DNA from: Anaspis maculata
Lineage: Eukaryota > Arthropoda > Insecta > Coleoptera > Scraptiidae
DNA: 64,000 bases
NCBI GenBank assembly: GCA_949128115.1
Contig: OX421967.1
Span: 28,350,635-28,414,634 of the forward strand
Direction of reading: 5' to 3'
Positions 35,780-47,600 of the stretch are shown here, piece after piece. The notes beneath the pieces are model-generated. The model made no database searches. It saw nothing but the letters and a program-made list of their open reading frames with translations, and had not been told where the DNA came from. Numbering within the stretch: position 1 is the stretch's first letter; each line of letters starts with the position of its first letter. A program made the position numbers and the translations under genes.

Positions 35780-37345
35780 TCGGAAGAAAAAAGATTCTGT
35801 GGAAAAAGTACCATCCAAATTCACCCCTCGCTACCCCCCTCACCGGAAAATTGAAATAATAACACTGCCTACTTTGTGATAGGTACATCAAATTGAAGGG
35901 GATTATATTCTCTTCTTGAATAAAAAATATTTTCACAATATTCAACCCCCCCTTCCCCTTCTATCTTGAAATACTCCAAATTCCCGAATCAGGGGAGGGG
36001 TTGAAAAATTAGGGAAAAAATTGTTTTCAGAAAGAGAATTCAATTCCTATCAATTCAATGCATTACAAAGTTGAATTCTGACACTGGGGTGGGGGAGAGC
36101 GAAGGGGTGAATTTGGATAGCACTTTTCCACTGAAAATTCTGTTCTTCGATGCTATCAAGGATGACGTTGACTCAAATGCAGAGCATTTGAAGAGTCGAG
36201 AATATTCATTTGGAGACTCCGAGAGAATTTAAGGAAAAAGGTGGATGGGCTTGAAAATTTTAAAAATATTTTGTTCAGAAGAAGAATTTAATTTTCTTCA
36301 ACTTCATGTATCGCAAGGTAGGTAGTGTCATGTGAAATTTCAAGAGTTGTGGTGGGTGGGGGCGAAGAGGTTCAAGATAGAAATTCACAAAAATGTATGT
36401 TTCAGATATGTCCTCTTCGATATAAAAATCGACCTATTTTTGCTGAAAGAAATATTCACTAGAAATCGGGAGTTACTGCAGGTGGATAGTTTTCAAATGA
36501 TCATCCAGTATGTATGATAGACGGGGTGGCCCAACGAAAACACAACAGAGAGGTTTTTGGGCCTTTCACCTCAAATTTTTGAAAAAAGCTCGGACCACCC
36601 CAACTTCAAAATTTCAAATGACACCATCCACGCCCACGTTGCGATACATCAAATAAAGAGAATGAAATTCTATTTCTGAGAAAATATTCCTATAATTTTC
36701 AACCCCACCCCCCTTTTTCCCAAAGTTCTCTAAGTTTCCAATTTAATATTCTTGATCTTTTAATTTCCTTCAGTACAATCAACGATTCACCCCTTCACTC
36801 CCCCAATTCAACTTCAAAATCTAAAATGACACTACCTACTGTATGATCAGATTTGCATCAGATTGAATGGAATTGAATTCTCTTTCTAAAAAAAATATTT
36901 TGAAATATTCCAAAAATCCCCCTCTCGCCCTAAAATACTCCGAATGTTCAATTTATTGAGGAAGGGTTGAAAATTAGAAAAAATCAGGAAAGGAATTCAA
37001 TTCGCCCTTTAATTCGATGTATCATAAAGTAGGTGGTGTCTTGTTGAATTTTGAAGTTGAGGTGGAGGGGTGCAAAGGGGTGAATTTGGGTAGCACTTTT
37101 TCTCACCGAAAATGTTCTCCTTCGATGCTATTTAGGATGACGCTGAATGAATTGAGGAGAATTGAGGGGTCGAGAATATAAAATGGGATAGTCAGAGCAT
37201 TTAAAGAAGAAAGGGGGTAGGGTTATAAATTTGAGAAGTATTGTTTTCAGAAAGAGAATTTGATTCTCTTTGAGTTGATATATCGCAAACTAGATGATGT
37301 CATTTGAAATTTTGAAGCTGTGGTGGGGTGGAGGTGGGAGGGCTT
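35780..37345. repeat. Mirrored repeat cluster with C/G tracts
   Basis: A unit of about 170 bp, with landmarks 'caaattcacccct', 'aacactgcctactttgtgat', 'gaattctctttct' and 'ttcaaccccccc', appears in alternating orientation: about 35800-35980 forward, 35985-36140 inverted, 36240-36370 inverted, 36600-36960 forward, 36965-37110 inverted and 37210-37345 inverted. The C/G tracts pair in each mirrored set. No coding potential. Part of it lies inside the 36521-38223 element. Confidence 0.6.
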
Positions 37346-38223
37346 AAGATAAAAATTTGCCAATGTACAGGATGTTCACGATAAAATTCACCCCCCCCCC
37401 CCCTCTAGGAGATTCCCGTTCGAGATATTTTGAAAAACTAAAAACTTTTTCTCAACGATTTTTCCCAGGAATCTTGAATCGATCGTTCAAAAGTTTCCAA
37501 TTGGTACCGTATACAGAGTGTGACATGTAACTTTTTTATTTCAAATACAACACCCTATATTTTACGTCATTTAATTAAGCCTTTCGTTCTAATTACAAAG
37601 ATATATAACACATATGATTTATTTTGACAAGGAAGCTGTCAAAAAAAAAGGTAGTTAAATAAATTGAAAACTAAAAATTACGCGACACCCTGTATTAGAA
37701 ACGAATTAGACCTTTTATCCAGGCAGAGTTGAATTCTGCAGACAAAATGCTGCGAGAATAACTTTTTTCAAGTGAACTGTAGAAACCAAAGCCATCTTGC
37801 CGCGAAACAAAATTATTTGACAACCTATTTTATTATTTTCCCGACAACTTACTTGTCAAAATAAATCATAAGTGTCATATATATTTGTAACCAGAAAAAA
37901 AGGCTCCACCAAATAACGGAATAAAATATAGGGTGTTGCATTCTAAATAAAAAAGTTACATATCACACCCTGTATACGGTACCAATTAGAAACTTTTAGA
38001 GGATCGATTTAAGGTCCCTGGGAAAAATCGTTGAGAAAATTTTTATATTTCTTCGAAATATCTCAAAGGGGAACCAACTGGAGGGGGGTGAATTTTATCG
38101 TGAACACCCTGTATGTTGCAGATGTCCCCCTCGATATAAAAATCAAACTGTCTGAGCTTTTTCAAAAAAAAATCAAGTGAAATGTCCAAAAAAATCCTGT
38201 TGTGTTTTTGTTGGGCCACCCTG
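36521..38223. mobile_element. Foldback with GGGGTGGCCCAAC termini, enclosing another foldback
   Basis: The left end reads ACGGGGTGGCCCAACGAAAA; the right end reads TTTTTGTTGGGCCACCCTG. About 100 bp of arm pairs on either side (cacaaca...aggatttttt, ggaca, ttgaaaaaagctc). The space between holds part of the mirrored repeat cluster and the element at 37368-38111. The segment at 36400-36450 is also a direct relative of the right arm at 38118-38165, suggesting an older copy next door. Confidence 0.6.
37368..38111. mobile_element. TA-flanked foldback, 744 bp, with nested 459-bp foldback
   Basis: The left terminus is CAGGATGTTCACGATAAAAT and the right is ATTTTATCGTGAACACCCTG, with TA at 37366-37367 and 38112-38113. 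A long C-run in the left arm pairs with a G-run in the right arm. A second pair of termini inside, CAGAGTGTGACATGTAAC (37514) and a mirrored CACACCCTG ending 37972, also has flanking TA. Both layers belong to the CAGGGTG-ended class. Confidence 0.8.
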
Positions 38224-38299
38224 TATGCTCCAGTGGCAGCTCTCTAGTTAGAAAGCGAAGGCCCCTGTAGTCAAAAAGCTCCACCTTTTCTTTTTAGGA

Positions 38300-38443
38300 A
38301 GGCATCAACTACATACAGAGTTGTCAGCCTTTAAAGTACTGAATAGTGCTTTGGGAAGACCATCTTAGCCGGGTAGGATTCAAACATGGGTACTATCTTT
38401 GGATTTGAAGCTGTAGACGGTGCCTTTCCGAGCTACCACCAGG
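38300..38443 (-). mobile_element. tRNA-derived SINE fragment
   Basis: On the minus strand an A-box-like TGGTAGCTCGGAAAGGC (38438-38422) is followed about 50 bp on by a B-box-like GTTTGAATCCTACCCGG (38385-38369). The 3' limit and target duplication were not identified. Its head resembles the SINE at 954-1173 (GGTAGCTC...), so the two may share a tRNA ancestry. Confidence 0.5.
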
Positions 38444-38543
38444 TGTTTTTTGAGCTGTTAAAACTCAAAATGATTCTTGAAAGGCATTTTAATTTTCAAA
38501 TAAAAATTTAGAAGATAAAACGAAGCTCTTGCATTATGAATAG

Positions 38544-39050
38544 AGAGCGGATTTATAATTTTTTACATGTTCTATTCGCTAAGTTGGATGCAACTGTCGA
38601 CATGCAGCTTGACGTTTCCATCTATAAGGAACCTTAATACCAAGTTTTATTTCGCATATAATTTATTATTTTGAGTTTTTACTGCATACAAATTGAGAGT
38701 CCATATAATCGCATATAGCCGCATATTTAGTCCATATTTTTGCAAATAACTGAATATTTGTGGATATTTTGGCCATTTTATCTAGATGTGCCAAAGAAAT
38801 CACAATTTTTTCATTTTGAAAAAAAAATAATAAAAATTTTCGAAGATTTTTTTTTTTTTACTTCGATGGTTAGAGCTGGTTGGTTGGTTTTACATGTAAA
38901 GGTTGAAATTTTCAATAATTTTGCAGCTTATATCACATATTTACTAGCATATATTGCTTTATTTGGACATTTTTACCGCATATTTTGATACTTTTTGAGC
39001 GCATATAAACTACATATTCCGAGCTTTTTTACCGCATATAAATCCGCTCT
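38544..39050. mobile_element. Candidate foldback with AGAGCGGATTTATA termini, 507 bp
   Basis: The left end AGAGCGGATTTATAAT is mirrored by TATAAATCCGCTCT on the right. The interior is unusually rich in GCATAT words (cgcatatagccgcatat, accgcatatt). There is no coding frame of note. Confidence 0.5.
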
Positions 39051-40659
39051 TTAATTATGAATAACAAGTGATATTTTGCGATTTCCATTGGATCTGCTCA
39101 ATATCAACTCATTCGCCTGATGCGACTGAAACCTTACATCTCAACCTTACAACTAAATGGCTGAAGCCTTGATTTTCCACTCAATCACATAATAACATCA
39201 GTCGAACACTCAAATTATAATAAATATGCATAATTTAAAAATTGAAGAAAAAACGCATTGTCGTATATTACTTTGTAATTTTACAACCGCTCTTTGCTCA
39301 CATGATCATCCTTTCTATTCTTCTCGCGGGCATATTCTTATTCCTCGGAGCTGCTCTCTTGCGGCCCTCAAGGCCACCGACCAGGAGTCAAGTTCCATTT
39401 TTTTTTGCTAAGTCCAAAAATCTCTTTCAGATCCTCTTCGCATTTTTTCGGTCTCTTTTTTTCGGCGAAGGAACCGTTTCGAATTGCTGAAAAGGTGTAA
39501 TGATTGCGTAGGTATGTACGAAAGAAATTAAAAGTTTTCTTGCATGACTAGGCACCGATTGATTGCCAATGTCAAGGCTCGTTATTATGCGGTTACTACA
39601 AAGTGCAAAGCTGATGGTGGCGATCGGCAGGCGCTTTCAATGTCAAGATTGTGGTTTTTCGGGCCACTTCCGAACTAACTGCCGGTTGAGCTGCTGCGGT
39701 TTGAGTTCAAGGTTGCCGTATTTCTGATACATGCGTTTCTCTCGGCATTGTCTGCATAGCATGCACGTTGGATCTAACCCCCGGTTTATAAACACCGGTG
39801 ATTCTTAAACCTGAATCGGTAGGTGGGACCTACCGACGTAATTGCCGAGCTGGGTTTTTTTGGTTATGGTTAATTATTATTAGACGGCATTTCCAGATAA
39901 TTCAAGACTTAACTTGGAATTTTAAGAAGGGTAAATTTTGCGAAGTCGGTCATTGTGAAACTAGTTGGAAATTTTGTTTTGGTACCTACCTGAGCAGTAG
40001 GTATACTTCCTGCCTAAACTTTTTTCATACTTATTGGAATTTTGATTATTTACACATAACAACAAAATAAAAAGTAAAGTAGGTACCTTGATGTAGGTTC
40101 AAGTATTGTAGGTAATTTAGATTTTGAAGATAGCCACAAAGTTGTGCAACTTTTCCAAAAATTCAACCGATCCTGTATAGACTATGCGCTTACTGTTTTC
40201 GAACTACGAACGGTGGAGCATCGAAAAATTACCCTGATGTAGGTATACCTAGATACTACCTACTTCTTACCTACTTTCAACCGAAAATTCAGCAATACAA
40301 ATTATCTATTTTTGAATATATTTTTAATCAACAACCGGTTAGAGTCAATCTGAAAAATATATTTTATATTTCGAGTTGTTATAAGGTAATTATTGGTAGT
40401 GCATGGCTATGGCGCTAAGGAATACCTACTTATACATAATTATTATACGTAAGTAGGTACTTAGGTACCCTCGGTTCGAGAAAAAACCTGTCTAAACCAA
40501 GAGTATAGGTAGGTAGATAATCACGTATTATATCTTAACTTGCTAAGGTTAATTTGATTTTCAAACAAAAATGTTTCTTGACTGCATGTTGGCAAATTGG
40601 ATGTCTCTTAATTGTTCAATATGTATAATGAATCAGCCTCTTCGACTACCAGCATTCTA
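39051..40659. other. AT-rich spacer with one small zinc-knuckle frame
   Basis: Contains the 46-codon frame listed separately and many GTAGGTA/TACCTAC strings from about 39980 onward. No other supported feature. Confidence 0.4.
39587..39727 (+). CDS. 46-codon frame with a CCHC zinc-knuckle-like motif, doubtful
   Basis: ATG at 39587 and TGA at 39725-39727. The product contains RRFQCQDCGFSGHFRTNC, which matches C-x2-C-x4-H-x4-C with cysteines at residues 19, 22 and 32 and histidine at 27. This spacing is that of retroelement gag-type zinc knuckles. There is no adjoining gag or pol sequence, so it is either a small remnant or a chance match. Confidence 0.25.
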   Translation: MRLLQSAKLMVAIGRRFQCQDCGFSGHFRTNCRLSCCGLSSRLPYF

Positions 40660-41257
40660 CAGGGTGGTTCAGCGATGATAGCAAAAATTTCGACTGTGAG
40701 TAGGTCTCGTGATCATAATGACGAAAACCTGTATACCATTTTGCAAAGTTCGGCCCAATGAGAAAGATACAGCCCTTCGAAGTTCACTTTTTTCGAATTT
40801 CAAAAATTTTGTAACTCAGGAATGTTTCAACAAATTCAGCTTTGATTTAGCGTAAACTGGTTTGTCGTAATTATCTATCAACTTGCGAAATTTTGAAAGA
40901 ATCCAATCAGTGGCGTAGGAGTTTAAGGGGTCACCTTAAGTCAACTTTTCTTCGGATGCTTCTAAATTATTGACCAACATAACTCCTACACCACTATTTG
41001 GATTCTTTTCAGAATTTTGCATGTCGGTAGATAATTTCGACCTCGATTTCGACCAATCAATCTATGCTGAATTCAAGTTATTTTGGTCGAAACGTCACTG
41101 AGCTACAAATTTTTGAAATCCGAAAAAAGTCAACCTTGAAGGGGTGTATCTTCGTTATTAGGCCAAACTTTGCAAAATGCTTGCAGGTTTCCGTCATATT
41201 TTGACAAGATCTACCTACAGTTGAATTTTTGTTAGGTATCATCGCTGGAACACCTTG
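40660..41257. mobile_element. TA-flanked foldback element, family 2, copy 2 (598 bp)
   Basis: Starts CAGGGTGGTTCAGCGATGA and ends with a mirrored ATCATCGCTGGAACACCTTG; TA flanks at 40658-40659 and 41258-41259. It is homologous along its length to 11962-12540, sharing 'tttgcaaagttcggcc', 'agatacagccctt', 'aatttttgtaactcagga' and the mirrored right-arm versions. It has no coding capacity. Confidence 0.8.
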
Positions 41258-43267
41258 TAGGTATAGGTTTTTCTCTCTTGAGGTGGAATATTGGAGCGTT
41301 TTTCATAATTCTTGCTTCAACAGTTGACTGAAATATTTTAAAATAACGAGAATAAAATGGTACGTTTGACCACCCTTGGACCACTTCATGACTTCAAAAT
41401 TTAAGTCGAAGGATTTTCTAAATAATTTTTGTGGGCTACTATCTATAAGTAGGTACCGAGTATTGTTTTGGTCCGACCTTTTCGAACCATCCTGTATACT
41501 CAAGACTGAAAAGGACGAGGGCGTAATTTGTAAAAAGAATCCCCTAGGCCTAGGATCAAGGCTGTGGCTAATCCCACTTCATTCTCCAGTTTGGAGTCAT
41601 CTGTTAATATATTGGTTTGAAAAGCTGTTAATTTTTTCGTGTACCTACCTACCTATTTCCTCAAGGCCCTAGAAGAGAACTGAATACTTAGCTTGAAACT
41701 AGATTTTTCCAATTCTTTATCCAATTCTTCTGAACAGTAATTTCGAATTTAAAAATTCAGTTTAAGGCACACAATCCTAAACGAGTTTATATTTTGCCGT
41801 CTGCTTTACTTTTAAAATGCTTTGATCTCGGCTTTAACTTTTCATTTTTTCATAAATGTGAAAAAAATTTCTCACCCAGCCAAGGTACTTGTTTGAAATA
41901 TTCTAGTCACAGGTACCTACTACCAATGCTACTACCTAGACAGTTCGTTAGGTAACCTACTTCAAGTAATATGTGTGATAAACAGTGATTCGCTAAGGTG
42001 GCAAAATCATTTGGGTCCCATTACCGCAAATAATTGATTACAGATTTTCCAGTTTCTATCAAAATTTTCACGCAACACAATTTTCCTGGATCGTGACAAG
42101 AAAATAACGGGAAAAAACAACTAAATACTCAATATAATTCATAAAATAACCTGTAACACTAAGTAGACTTCCCAATTTCCGACCACCATCGATTTCGCGG
42201 TGTATAATTGGTTGCCTATACTCCACTTGAATTCAAAATGCAGACACAATGGAAACATTGAAGTTGCTTTCAAACTTATATTATTTCATTCATTCAACCT
42301 CCTTGAAAAATACAACTACTAACTATAGTTAGAAATATAACTAAATATCTAATAGTAACAGTGCGATAAATGAAATTTGCAAAGATTTACACTCGGATTT
42401 AGGTACATTACTCTAATGGCTCGTAGGAGTCGTAGAGGTCACACATATGATCAAATTTAAATGCCTTAATGCCAGAAATCAGTATTTTCCATAAACTATT
42501 GCACTATTCTGAGGTAGGTTGTATAGTGCGACAAAGAAGAAACAATGCATTAAACCTTCAGGGTCGAAAAAGTCGCGGCATATGTTAGGTAGCTACTACC
42601 TGTAAATTTTTAATACACGTAGGTATAGGTAGGTACTGTTCTACAAACCTGATTTCAATAAGTATCTGCAAGGCAGAGAAGTAGAGGCAGAAGCAATAAG
42701 GCAGAAGATATATTTCTGATTATGTAGCTATAGTACAATTCAAATTAAATGACATCCCGGATCAGTGACGTAGCTACGATTTTTATTTGAGTGGGTCCAA
42801 CCCAAGTGGGTTGCAAAGAAGTGCAAGCGACGCGAGCAAAATAGTGCCGTAGATGGGGAGTTTTACAAAGTGGAGGCGTTTTCTGGGATTTCGGACCCTT
42901 GGTGACGTCACTGTCCCGGACGGCTGTGAAGTTGCGCTAGAAATAAAGCGTTTTCCAAGTCAAAATCGAGTTCGTATAGAAAGCTAATGATCAATTCCTG
43001 GATGTTCAATGATAGTCCACCAAATAAAACTCAACCGGACTCCGAGTCCGAAAAACACATTTTCCCAGCCGCCAGACATGTCATTCAATTTGAATGGCAC
43101 TGTACCTACCTGCTTTGCAGCTGACTTCGCATCCTGCGTCCTTTGCGCGTTCATAGCCACTGCATAATTTCTACACTTTAAATTGTCTCAATTGATAATC
43201 CCATCGTAGCCAAATAATAGCAGCATAGACTAAATATTTTTTGACAAACCACCACTTTTTCTCTAAA
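41258..43267. other. AT-rich spacer dense in TACCTAC/GTAGGTA
   Basis: No supported gene. Short overlapping frames at 41303-41672 lack domains. TACCTAC and GTAGGTAC words recur throughout 40440-42660. Confidence 0.4.
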
Positions 43268-43401
43268 CAGGTGTACAGTCGGCACAATTAGAGGCTGCAC
43301 GTCAAACTTCAATTTTAGAGGAGTTGCCAAGGAGATTTTGCTTAGAAACTCCTTCAAAATTGAAGTATGCTTGCGGCCTCTAATTGAGCCGATTGCACCT
43401 A
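43268..43401. repeat. Compact imperfect hairpin, 134 bp
   Basis: The left strand (caggtgtacag, cggcacaattagaggctgca, acttcaattttagaggagtt) pairs with the right strand (aactccttcaaaattgaagt, gcggcctctaattgagccg, gcacct). The stem is about 55 bp with small bulges, with a loop of about 20 nt near 43328-43346. It could be a small MITE or a transcribed hairpin precursor; no TA flanks are obvious. Confidence 0.6.
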
Positions 43402-44632
43402 CAAAATGGAAATTGAAGTTTTCCAAACTTTTCACCCGCTTATCTCTGGCGTTGGGATTATTTTAATCGCTGGGTGGTGAATCTTTCGGACAAAAAAGAT
43501 CCACGGGGAAGGACGTCAGACGTCACCAAAATACATTGATCAAATGTTCCAAAAATAAATTTATATGCAAGAACCCTAGGTAAAGTATATTCTCAGGTTC
43601 TTACAATAATTCCTATAATCAGTGCTTGTGAAGTATGGGCGACTATCATTCTACACAAAGATGTGAAAACATTTTCCTCGACATTTTCACTCTTCATTTT
43701 CACATATTTATTGTGTATAATTACGATTGTTTTAATAATTAGATAAGTATCAAATCAATCCAGGTATTTAAAATGAAAATTAATAACAGAGTAGGTGGGT
43801 ATTACTTTCGCGTTAATTTTGATTATTATATCTACTTCTCCTACCTACTTACCAACAGAACGGAAATTTCCCTTGAAATCAAGCAAATTTGCAAAAAAAA
43901 AACAGCATTTCAGAACTTGGAAACGAATTTTCATTTACCTAGTTCCGATTCGATTTCTAAGCCGTAGTTTAAGCTTACACCCCGCGGTCTGAATACAAAC
44001 TGGGAGTAGCGATTGACGTATTTAATACAAAAGAACCTCGCAAGAACGTGTCGCAATGTATATTCCTTAAGTTTTAATACTATTAATGGTTTGAAGTTCA
44101 GGCACAAAAGAGAATCAAATGACCTGCCACGATCTATAATCTACCATCGTATGGGATTAAAACAACACAACACACACTATGACAGTGACTTGCCATCCCG
44201 AAACACTATGGCCCGGTGCCGTGCCATCTTGTACCTTCTTAAAACTATTTTGTAATTATGTTACTGAATACAAAGAGAAACTTGACGGTACAATGTCTAT
44301 ACGGTAGTTTGTAGGAATTTTAACGTTCATATAATTGTTTAACAATAGTATCTACTAAACAGCTTGACCCCTGAAGGCTCTTCCAGGACAAGTGAACTTC
44401 ATAAGTGCAATTGCACAGGCTTGCGAAACTATCGAGAAAAAAGAGTGAACCTGTAGGTTAATTATCATGAAGGTTTTAACGTAAAACTTTTCAATGGCGA
44501 AAATGAATGCCAGACACTCTTTCTCCACGTTTTGAAACGGCCGTATCGAACAGCCATCGCCATGGCAACGCGCTTTTGTCGCAAAATCGCTCAAACACTA
44601 TTGTCTTGTGCTGACCTTCCGTTTCTTTGCAG
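43402..44632. other. Upstream region of the MFS gene
   Basis: AT-rich spacer without a supported coding frame. A candidate 3' splice site (TTTCTTTGCAG ending 44632) suggests that a 5' untranslated exon lies somewhere upstream; it and the promoter were not identified. Confidence 0.35.
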
Positions 44633-44656
44633 TGCTGAACCGAAAACCGCGCCAAC
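44633..44656 (+). other. Probable 5' untranslated part of the first coding exon
   Basis: It follows a pyrimidine-rich tract ending GTTTCTTTGCAG (44621-44632), a plausible acceptor. The start codon lies 24 nt downstream. Inferred from sequence only. Confidence 0.45.
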
Positions 44657-47600
44657 ATGAAGCAGTTCGTCGAAAAGCTCAGCTTCCTCTACCAGCCCTA
44701 CGCCCTGGCCATCATCTCCATCGGCTACATCTTCGGCGAGCTGGGCCACTACATGATAGGCGTCACATCCAAAGCCATAGCCATCGACCTTCACTTCGGA
44801 GACATCACCTGCCAGCTCAACAGCACCGAGCTGTCCCTCGCCGACCTGCCGATCCTCTGCAACGTGGCCAACGATTCGGAGACCTGCCTGTCGTACAACA
44901 TCAACGGCACGCCGTACTGCGAATGGAACTACAACGGCCTGGGTCTCGACTACCAGATCCTCGCCGGACCGGCCTTCATCGCGGTCTTCACCGTGGTGGG
45001 CGTCATACTCGGATATGCCGCTGACAAGTTCCATAGAGTCCGCATGCTGTCCGTGTGCACCGTCGTCTTCGCCATCGCCATCATTCTGAGCGGAACCGTG
45101 ACCGAGTTCTGGCAGCTGGTGGTGCTGAGGATGGTGATGGCTGCCGGGGAATCGGGGTGCAATCCTCTGGCCACCGGGCTGCTGTCGGACATCTTCCCCG
45201 AAGAGAAGAGGGCACTGGTCATGTCCATTTTCAACTGGGGCATTTACGGAGGATACGGAATCGCGTTCCCTGTGGGAAGGTACGTTCCGCCGATGAATGC
45301 CTGGGGATTGGGCTGGAGGGTGACGTACTACGGAGCCGGCATCATAGCCTTGATTGTAGCCGTGTTGACGTTCTTCACGCTGAAGGAACCGGAAAGGCAG
45401 TCGATTGGTGAAGAGAACCAAGATCCAGATGCGAAGAAGATCACCATGTGGACCATCATCAGCGATCCAAGGGTCATTATGTTGTGCTTGGCTGCGTCCA
45501 TCAGGCATTGCGGTTAGTATTTTTTTTTCACAATGGGTACCATTTTAACCAAATTGCATTATTGTTCCCTTTACCTTTCTCGTATTTTTCATTTTCATCT
45601 TCTTTATGTCTCATTCTTCAGCTTCTTATTCTCTCACTAGTTTCGGCATTCATTTCATGTTTTCTACTTGTATTCCAAAGGACCCCGCACGATTCTTATG
45701 GAAAATGGCTCCCGGTTAAATTCTTTGAATTTTCGATATGTTGTAGCTCATGAGATACTAATCAAATACCGTGAACCCCAAACTCAAATAATGGACAGTT
45801 TTTTACCCACAGGGGGTTGAAGTTGGAGGTTTTGACGGCTTTAAAATGATATTCTGACGTAAATAAAAGCTTTCTATTTGGTTTCTCTTCAAGTTGTGTT
45901 TCATGCTAAATGTATTTATTTGGCAGAAAAATATCAACCCCCTTCTCCTTCCCCAACCCCTATCTACCATCATAAAATTCGAGATTACTCCCAAAAGCCA
46001 TGCGGATGGCTTCTGTGATTTAAATTATGAATTTTGACATGAAAATTATTTTCCACCCCTAATGTTGGGGTGCCGATTTTCCAATTTTCCTTGGTTAATT
46101 TGGCTGAATTTTTGGTATTGTGTACTTCTAATTTTGCTGAACAAAAAGTTCTCATACCAAAACTTATTCCTATGAACAGTTTTTGTTCTGCAGGGGACTG
46201 AAGTTCAATATTTATGCTCTCAAATCTTCAACTTCAGTCCCCTGTAGAACAAAAACTGTCCATAGGAATAAGTTTTGGCATGGGAACTTTTTGCTCAACA
46301 GAATTAGAAGTACACAATACCAAAAGTTCAGCCAAATTAACCGAGGAAAATTGGAAAATCGGCAGCCCAACATTAGGGGTGGAAAATAATTTTCATGTCA
46401 AAATTCATCATTTGAATCACAGAAGCCATCCGCATGGCTTTTGGGAGTAATCTCGAATTTTATGATGGTAGATAGGGGTTGGGGGTGGAGGAGGGGGTTG
46501 ATATTTTTTTGCCAAATAAATACATTTAGCATGAAGCACAACTTGAAAAGAAACCAAATAAAAAGCTTTTATCAACGTCATAGTATCATTTTGAAGCCGT
46601 CAAAACCTCCAACTTCAACCCCCTGTGGGTAAAAAACTGTCCAATCTTTGAGTTTGGGGTTCACGGTATTTGATTAGTATTTCATGAGCTACAACATATA
46701 AAAAATTCAGAGAATTTAACCGGGAGCCATTTTCCATAAGAATCGTGCGGGGTCCTTTCCTTCTTACTTTTCCTCCCCCACCTACGCCTTTCACAATGTA
46801 TTACTCTATACATACCTCAAGTTTTGAAACTAAACCATAATATTTTACAGGAGGAATGTGCTTCGCATACAACTGCGATCTATACTACCAGCTCTACTTC
46901 CCCGACTACGACTTGGGTTGGTGGCTTTTCGCCGTAACGATTGTAGTTGGCAGCATTGGTGTTGTAGCTGGTGGAATCGTCTCTGACAAGTTCGTCGCCA
47001 AAATGGGCATCAGATCCAGAGTCTTCGTCTTGGCCATCAGTCAAATCGTTGCCACGCCATTCTCCTTCGGCAGCGTCTACTTCAATCCGACATGGGCCAT
47101 GATAACTCTAGGAGTGTCTTACTTCTTTGGTAAGTCCCCACTCCTCACCTTGTATTTGAATTATTGGGATCTCTAGAAATTGGTCTGAAGTCTTGCCAAA
47201 AAACCGCCTGCAAATCTTGGTCTATTTCTAGCAGCTCTAGGTTCCATGAGACCCTATCTTCATTGAACCAAATTGGTCTAAGTCTACAAGTTCTAAGTCT
47301 AATTTCATATTTTTGCTTTGCAGCTGAAATGTGGTTCGGCATCCTGTTCGCCATCCTGGTGGAAATCGTGCCTCTTCATTTGAGATCGACCACCGTGGGC
47401 GCCTTCCTCTTCGTCATGAACAACATCGGCGGAAACCTGCCCATCTTGGTCGAACCCGTCTCCAAAGCCATCGGCTACCGAGAAAGCTTATACATCTTCT
47501 ACGCCGGCTTCTACGGCATCAGCTCTCTGATGTTCTTGATGACGCTATTCCTGATGGAGGGCCCCAAGCCAGCACCGTCTCCTGCGCCGTCTATTTCCAA

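Noticed and set aside
44591..45508. 305-codon minus-strand frame opposite the first MFS exon
   Set aside because: It is antisense to a GC-rich coding exon; the low-complexity His/Gly/Asp composition is typical of a shadow frame, while the plus strand gives a recognisable transporter.
45803..46632. Two conserved 63-codon frames (45803-45994 minus, 46441-46632 plus) inside the intron
   Set aside because: They are the same sequence in the two arms of the palindrome; identity reflects the inverted repeat, and there is no selection evidence.
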